DNA of 64,000 nt, taken from NCBI GenBank assembly GCA_028694115.1, contig JAQUUB010000010.1, forward strand, positions 1 through 64,000, written 5' to 3'. Source of the DNA: Lachnospiraceae bacterium. GTDB taxonomy: Bacteria > Bacillota_A > Clostridia > Lachnospirales > Lachnospiraceae. The position numbers were made by a program, and so were the translations under genes. Below are positions 63,719-64,000 of the stretch, piece after piece. Below the pieces are notes generated by a model. That model searched no databases. It worked only from the letters and a program-made list of their open reading frames with translations, and was not told the origin of the DNA. Every line of letters begins with the position of its first letter. Position 1 is the stretch's first letter.

Positions 63719-64000
63719 CTAGATTTTATTATTTTTTCTATTATGTTTTTCTCTTTTTCTAATTAGGTCCTCGATCACAAGGATATCAACTAAATCTTTT
63801 TTCTTGTCCGCATCTTGCATATCTGATATTTGCACATAAATTGTACTCATAATCTTACGAAGCATAATTTTATCAGGATAGTCATCATAAATCATACTCT
63901 CCTCATAATCTAAAATTGCCATGGCACTCTCTACTATTTGCTGTATTTTTCTTGCATCTACCGGATATAATGATTTTAAATATTCGGCCTCCCTCGCCAT
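63719..64000 (-). CDS. Small conserved protein at window edge, unknown function
   Basis: 93 residues from an ATG at the very last base of the window: MAREAEYLKSLYPVDARKIQ. The sequence from this methionine looks like a natural N-terminus seen in Lachnospiraceae short proteins, but the true start and ribosome binding site lie beyond the window, so it may be longer. Acidic helical first part, strongly basic C-terminus (KREKHNRKNNKI). No recognised domain. Upstream of the methyltransferase gene by 84 nt. Confidence 0.55.
   Translation of the reverse strand: MAREAEYLKSLYPVDARKIQQIVESAMAILDYEESMIYDDYPDKIMLRKIMSTIYVQISDMQDADKKKDLVDILVIEDLIRKREKHNRKNNKI

Noticed and set aside
1..64000. Defence island, prophage, toxin-antitoxin or biosynthetic cluster
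   Set aside because: I looked across both strands and found only housekeeping, sporulation and small conserved genes; no integrase, transposase, nuclease array or NRPS/PKS-like gene is present.

Overview
The window is an AT-rich chromosomal segment from a spore-forming Firmicute, most likely a Lachnospiraceae (Clostridium cluster XIVa) relative. Supporting signs are the sporulation genes spoIIQ, spoIID, spoVT and spoVG, a GlgC/GlgD glycogen synthesis pair, a type II isoleucyl-tRNA synthetase, S-box, T-box and preQ1 leaders, strong AGGAGG-type ribosome binding sites and several small conserved proteins of that family. It is almost all housekeeping. I see no rRNA, tRNA, insertion sequence, prophage, CRISPR array or defence island.

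Region by region. 0-6.5 kb (minus strand): argF, a small membrane protein, birA, a small conserved protein, dusB and a Rossmann-like protein form a chain of mostly overlapping genes, followed by greA-lysS from their own promoter. 6.5-19.6 kb: SPFH/NfeD membrane pair, an SH3/SleB-type cell-wall hydrolase, proC, a SpoU-type RNA methylase, pfkA, dnaE, two convergent glycosyltransferase-like genes, and metK under an S-box. 19.6-30.2 kb: an HD-GYP protein, murA, a LysM/G5/M23 peptidase, a flavin reductase, a tail-anchored coiled-coil protein, a small alarmone synthetase, a TrhA/hemolysin III protein, a spoIID-spoIIQ pair and an EF-hand-like protein. 30.5-38.9 kb: an aconitase-like hydratase behind glycogen phosphorylase, then ileS under a T-box. 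39.0-46.8 kb: a UMF1 transporter with pncB, an MFS transporter, a HEAT/THUMP methylase, spoVT and a MATE exporter. 46.8-53.8 kb (minus): pth-mfd, spoVG and glgC-glgD. 54.2-59.8 kb (plus): murC, a DnaA-box cluster, the helicase-loader pair dnaD-like/dnaI-like, prs, and queT with a preQ1 riboswitch. 59.9-64 kb (minus): a large anchored beta-propeller-like protein with a degenerate papain-like tail, a methyltransferase and a small conserved protein at the edge.

The genes serve translation (lysS, ileS, dusB, pth, queT), one-carbon and amino-acid supply (metK, argF, proC), envelope synthesis (murA, murC, hydrolases), glycogen turnover (glgC, glgD, glgP), replication and repair (dnaE, mfd, helicase loaders) and sporulation.

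The least ordinary signals are: a roughly 95-nt structured repeat found four times, always just behind the 3' end of a minus-strand gene and in the same polarity, with a compensatory base change between copies; three DnaA boxes in uninterrupted 9-bp tandem plus two more upstream of the helicase loaders; an 11-bp perfect inverted repeat across the metK promoter in addition to its S-box; a leader hairpin with a T-run ahead of the EF-hand gene; and the 840-residue protein whose papain-like tail seems to have lost its catalytic histidine.
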